5,294 bases of DNA from an uncultured bacterium. Its GTDB lineage: Bacteria; Desulfobacterota; Desulfovibrionia; Desulfovibrionales; Desulfovibrionaceae. The notes under the pieces are model-generated. The model made no database searches, had not been told where the DNA came from, and saw only the letters and a program-made list of their open reading frames with translations. Of the stretch, positions 3,835-5,294 are shown one piece after another. Location of the stretch: the NCBI GenBank assembly GCA_905215675.1, contig CAJMRA010000195.1, positions 1 through 5,294 of the forward strand, in the 5' to 3' direction. The translations under genes and the position numbers were made by a program. The number at the start of each line of letters is the position of its first letter. Position 1 is the stretch's first letter.

Positions 3835-5294
3835 ATGACGGATACTCTGGCACTCATGGGCGCGGGCTTTGTGCATGCCGTCGCGCCGGTCAACCTTCTG
3901 GCCATGCTGCTGTCCACCATCGTGGGCATCACCATCGGCTGCCTGCCCGGCCTGTCCGCGGCCATGGGGGTGGCGCTGCTGCTGCCCGTCACTTTCGGCA
4001 TGGACCCGGCCACGGGGCTGATTGTGCTGGGCGGCATCTATTGCGGGGCCATTTTCGGGGGGTCCATCAGCGCCATTCTCATTCATACGCCCGGCACGCC
4101 CGCGTCGGCGGCCACGGCCATCGAGGGCTATCAGCTCACCCTGCGCGGCAAGGCGGCAAAGGCCCTGTTCACGGCCTGTTTCGCCTCGTTCTGCGGGGGG
4201 CTGCTGAGCTGCATTTCCCTGTATTTCTTTTCCCCGCTGCTGGCGCAGCTGGCCATGAAGTTCAAGAGCCCGGAATATTTCTGGCTGTCGCTGTTCGGAC
4301 TGACCATCATTGCGGGCGTGTCGTCGAAATCCATCATCAAGGGGCTTATTTCCGGCGTGCTGGGGCTGCTGATTTCCACCATCGGCATGGACCCCATGGA
4401 AGGCGTGCCGCGCTTCATGTTCGGGCAGAGCACCCTGTATAACGGCGTCAATACCACCTGCGCGCTGATCGGGCTGTTTTCCATGTCGCAGGTGCTGATT
4501 CTTGCGGAAAAGCGCATCGTGCAGCGTCCGTGGGCCTCGGCCATGACGGACCGCTTCGGGCTGACGCGGGAGGAGTACAAGCGCATTACGCCCACCATCA
4601 TCCGTTCGTGGCTTATCGGGAACATTGTCGGCATTCTGCCCGGCGCGGGCGCGTCCATCGCCTGTTTCATGGGCTACAACGAGGCCCGGCGCTTCTCGAA
4701 GCACAAGGAGGAGTTCGGCAAGGGAACCATCGAGGGGGTGGCCGGTTCGGAAGCGGCCAACAACGCCGTGACGGGCGGTTCGCTGATTCCCACGCTGACG
4801 CTGGGCATTCCCGGCGAGTCCGTGACGGCCGTGCTCATGGGCGGCCTGATCATTCACGGCCTGCAACCGGGGCCGGAGCTGTTCACCACCTATGCGGGCA
4901 TGACGTACACGTTCTTTGCGGGCTTTGTGCTGGTGCAGTTCTTCATGCTGGGCGTGGGCGCGCTGGGCTGCCGGGGCTTTGCCCATATTGCGCGCCTGTC
5001 CGACGCCATTCTGATTCCTTCCATCTTCCTGTTGTGCGTGGTCGGCTCCTACGCCATCCACAATAATGTGGTGGAAGTGGTCATCATGCTGATTTTCGGC
5101 GTGATCGGCTATCTGGCGCGCAAGTTCGATCTCAATGCGGCGGCCATCGTGCTTGGGCTTATCCTCGGACCCATCGGCGAGCGCGGCCTGCGGCGGTCGC
5201 TGCTTATCAGCGACGGCGACCCGTCCATTCTTTTTTCCACGCCCCTGTGCTGGGTCCTGATTGCGCTGTGCGTGGTGGGCGTTCTTTCGCCGCT
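3835..5294 (+). CDS. tctA: TctA-family large membrane subunit of a TTT transporter (3' end cut by window)
   Basis: TctA forms the transport channel of the tripartite tricarboxylate transporter, moving the substrate across the inner membrane with Na+ or H+. The frame is open from 3835 to the window end, giving 486 codons; TctA proteins are about 500 residues, so only the last few are missing. The N-terminal half has the family signature GCLPGLSAAMGVALLLPVTF (35-54), then GGIYCGAIFGGSISAILIHT (66-85) and PGTPASAATAIEGY (86-99). The second half repeats the theme with GILPGAGASIACFMGYNEA (266-284) and GVAGSEAANNAVTGG...PTLTLGIPGES (301-327). This reflects the known internal duplication. Roughly ten or more hydrophobic segments are visible. 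Its neighbours tctC and tctB complete the complex. A strong Shine-Dalgarno supports the start. No stop or frameshift was found on a codon-by-codon reading. Confidence 0.95.
   Translation, partial: MTDTLALMGAGFVHAVAPVNLLAMLLSTIVGITIGCLPGLSAAMGVALLLPVTFGMDPATGLIVLGGIYCGAIFGGSISAILIHTPGTPASAATAIEGYQLTLRGKAAKALFTACFASFCGGLLSCISLYFFSPLLAQLAMKFKSPEYFWLSLFGLTIIAGVSSKSIIKGLISGVLGLLISTIGMDPMEGVPRFMFGQSTLYNGVNTTCALIGLFSMSQVLILAEKRIVQRPWASAMTDRFGLTREEYKRITPTIIRSWLIGNIVGILPGAGASIACFMGYNEARRFSKHKEEFGKGTIEGVAGSEAANNAVTGGSLIPTLTLGIPGESVTAVLMGGLIIHGLQPGPELFTTYAGMTYTFFAGFVLVQFFMLGVGALGCRGFAHIARLSDAILIPSIFLLCVVGSYAIHNNVVEVVIMLIFGVIGYLARKFDLNAAAIVLGLILGPIGERGLRRSLLISDGDPSILFSTPLCWVLIALCVVGVLSP

Noticed and set aside
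3757..5061. 434-codon open frame on the - strand
   Set aside because: It is antisense to tctA, whose + strand product has clear family motifs. The histidine/glutamine/arginine-rich translation is the usual shadow of a GC-rich gene.

Overview
The window looks like GC-rich chromosomal DNA from a Gram-negative bacterium. The signs are a signal-peptide-bearing periplasmic binding protein, a tripartite tricarboxylate transporter (TTT) operon, and a CRISPR array with a Cas1 of type II, most likely subtype II-C. A host-associated member of the Desulfovibrionaceae or a similar proteobacterium is a plausible source, but that is a guess from overall style. No ribosomal or other taxonomic marker is present.

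Left part (1-1860), a CRISPR adaptation module. A + strand terminator hairpin (17-49) marks the end of a gene lying left of the window. An intact cas1 follows on the - strand (87-989). Upstream of cas1 is an AT-rich, hairpin-rich gap (990-1099), then a CRISPR array of 11 identical 36-nt repeats and 10 spacers (1100-1794). The repeats read GTTGTAG... on the - strand, as type II repeats do. In that orientation each ends with an extended -10-like element 17 bp from a -35-like element, the arrangement known from Neisseria type II-C arrays where each crRNA has its own promoter. A diverged repeat-like sequence sits exactly one spacer length beyond the last repeat. No cas9, cas2 or tracrRNA could be found in the window.

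Middle (1795-2283), no gene. It holds a small hairpin, copy 1 of a two-hairpin dispersed element, a very G-rich tract with G-quadruplex potential, a perfect 23-bp inverted repeat, and an imperfect dyad just upstream of the transporter operon.

Right part (2284-5294), a tctCBA-type operon on the + strand. It encodes a periplasmic TctC/Bug-family solute receptor, the small membrane subunit TctB and the large membrane subunit TctA (open at the window edge). The three form a sodium- or proton-coupled secondary uptake system for a carboxylate that cannot be named from sequence. A hairpin lies between tctC and tctB. Copy 2 of the dispersed element fills the tctB-tctA gap, and the two copies differ in a way that preserves their stem.

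The most interesting points are the repeat-embedded promoters that point toward cas1, the unusual order array then cas1 without visible cas9 or cas2, the cas1 start codon behind a hairpin without a Shine-Dalgarno sequence, and the covarying dispersed element.
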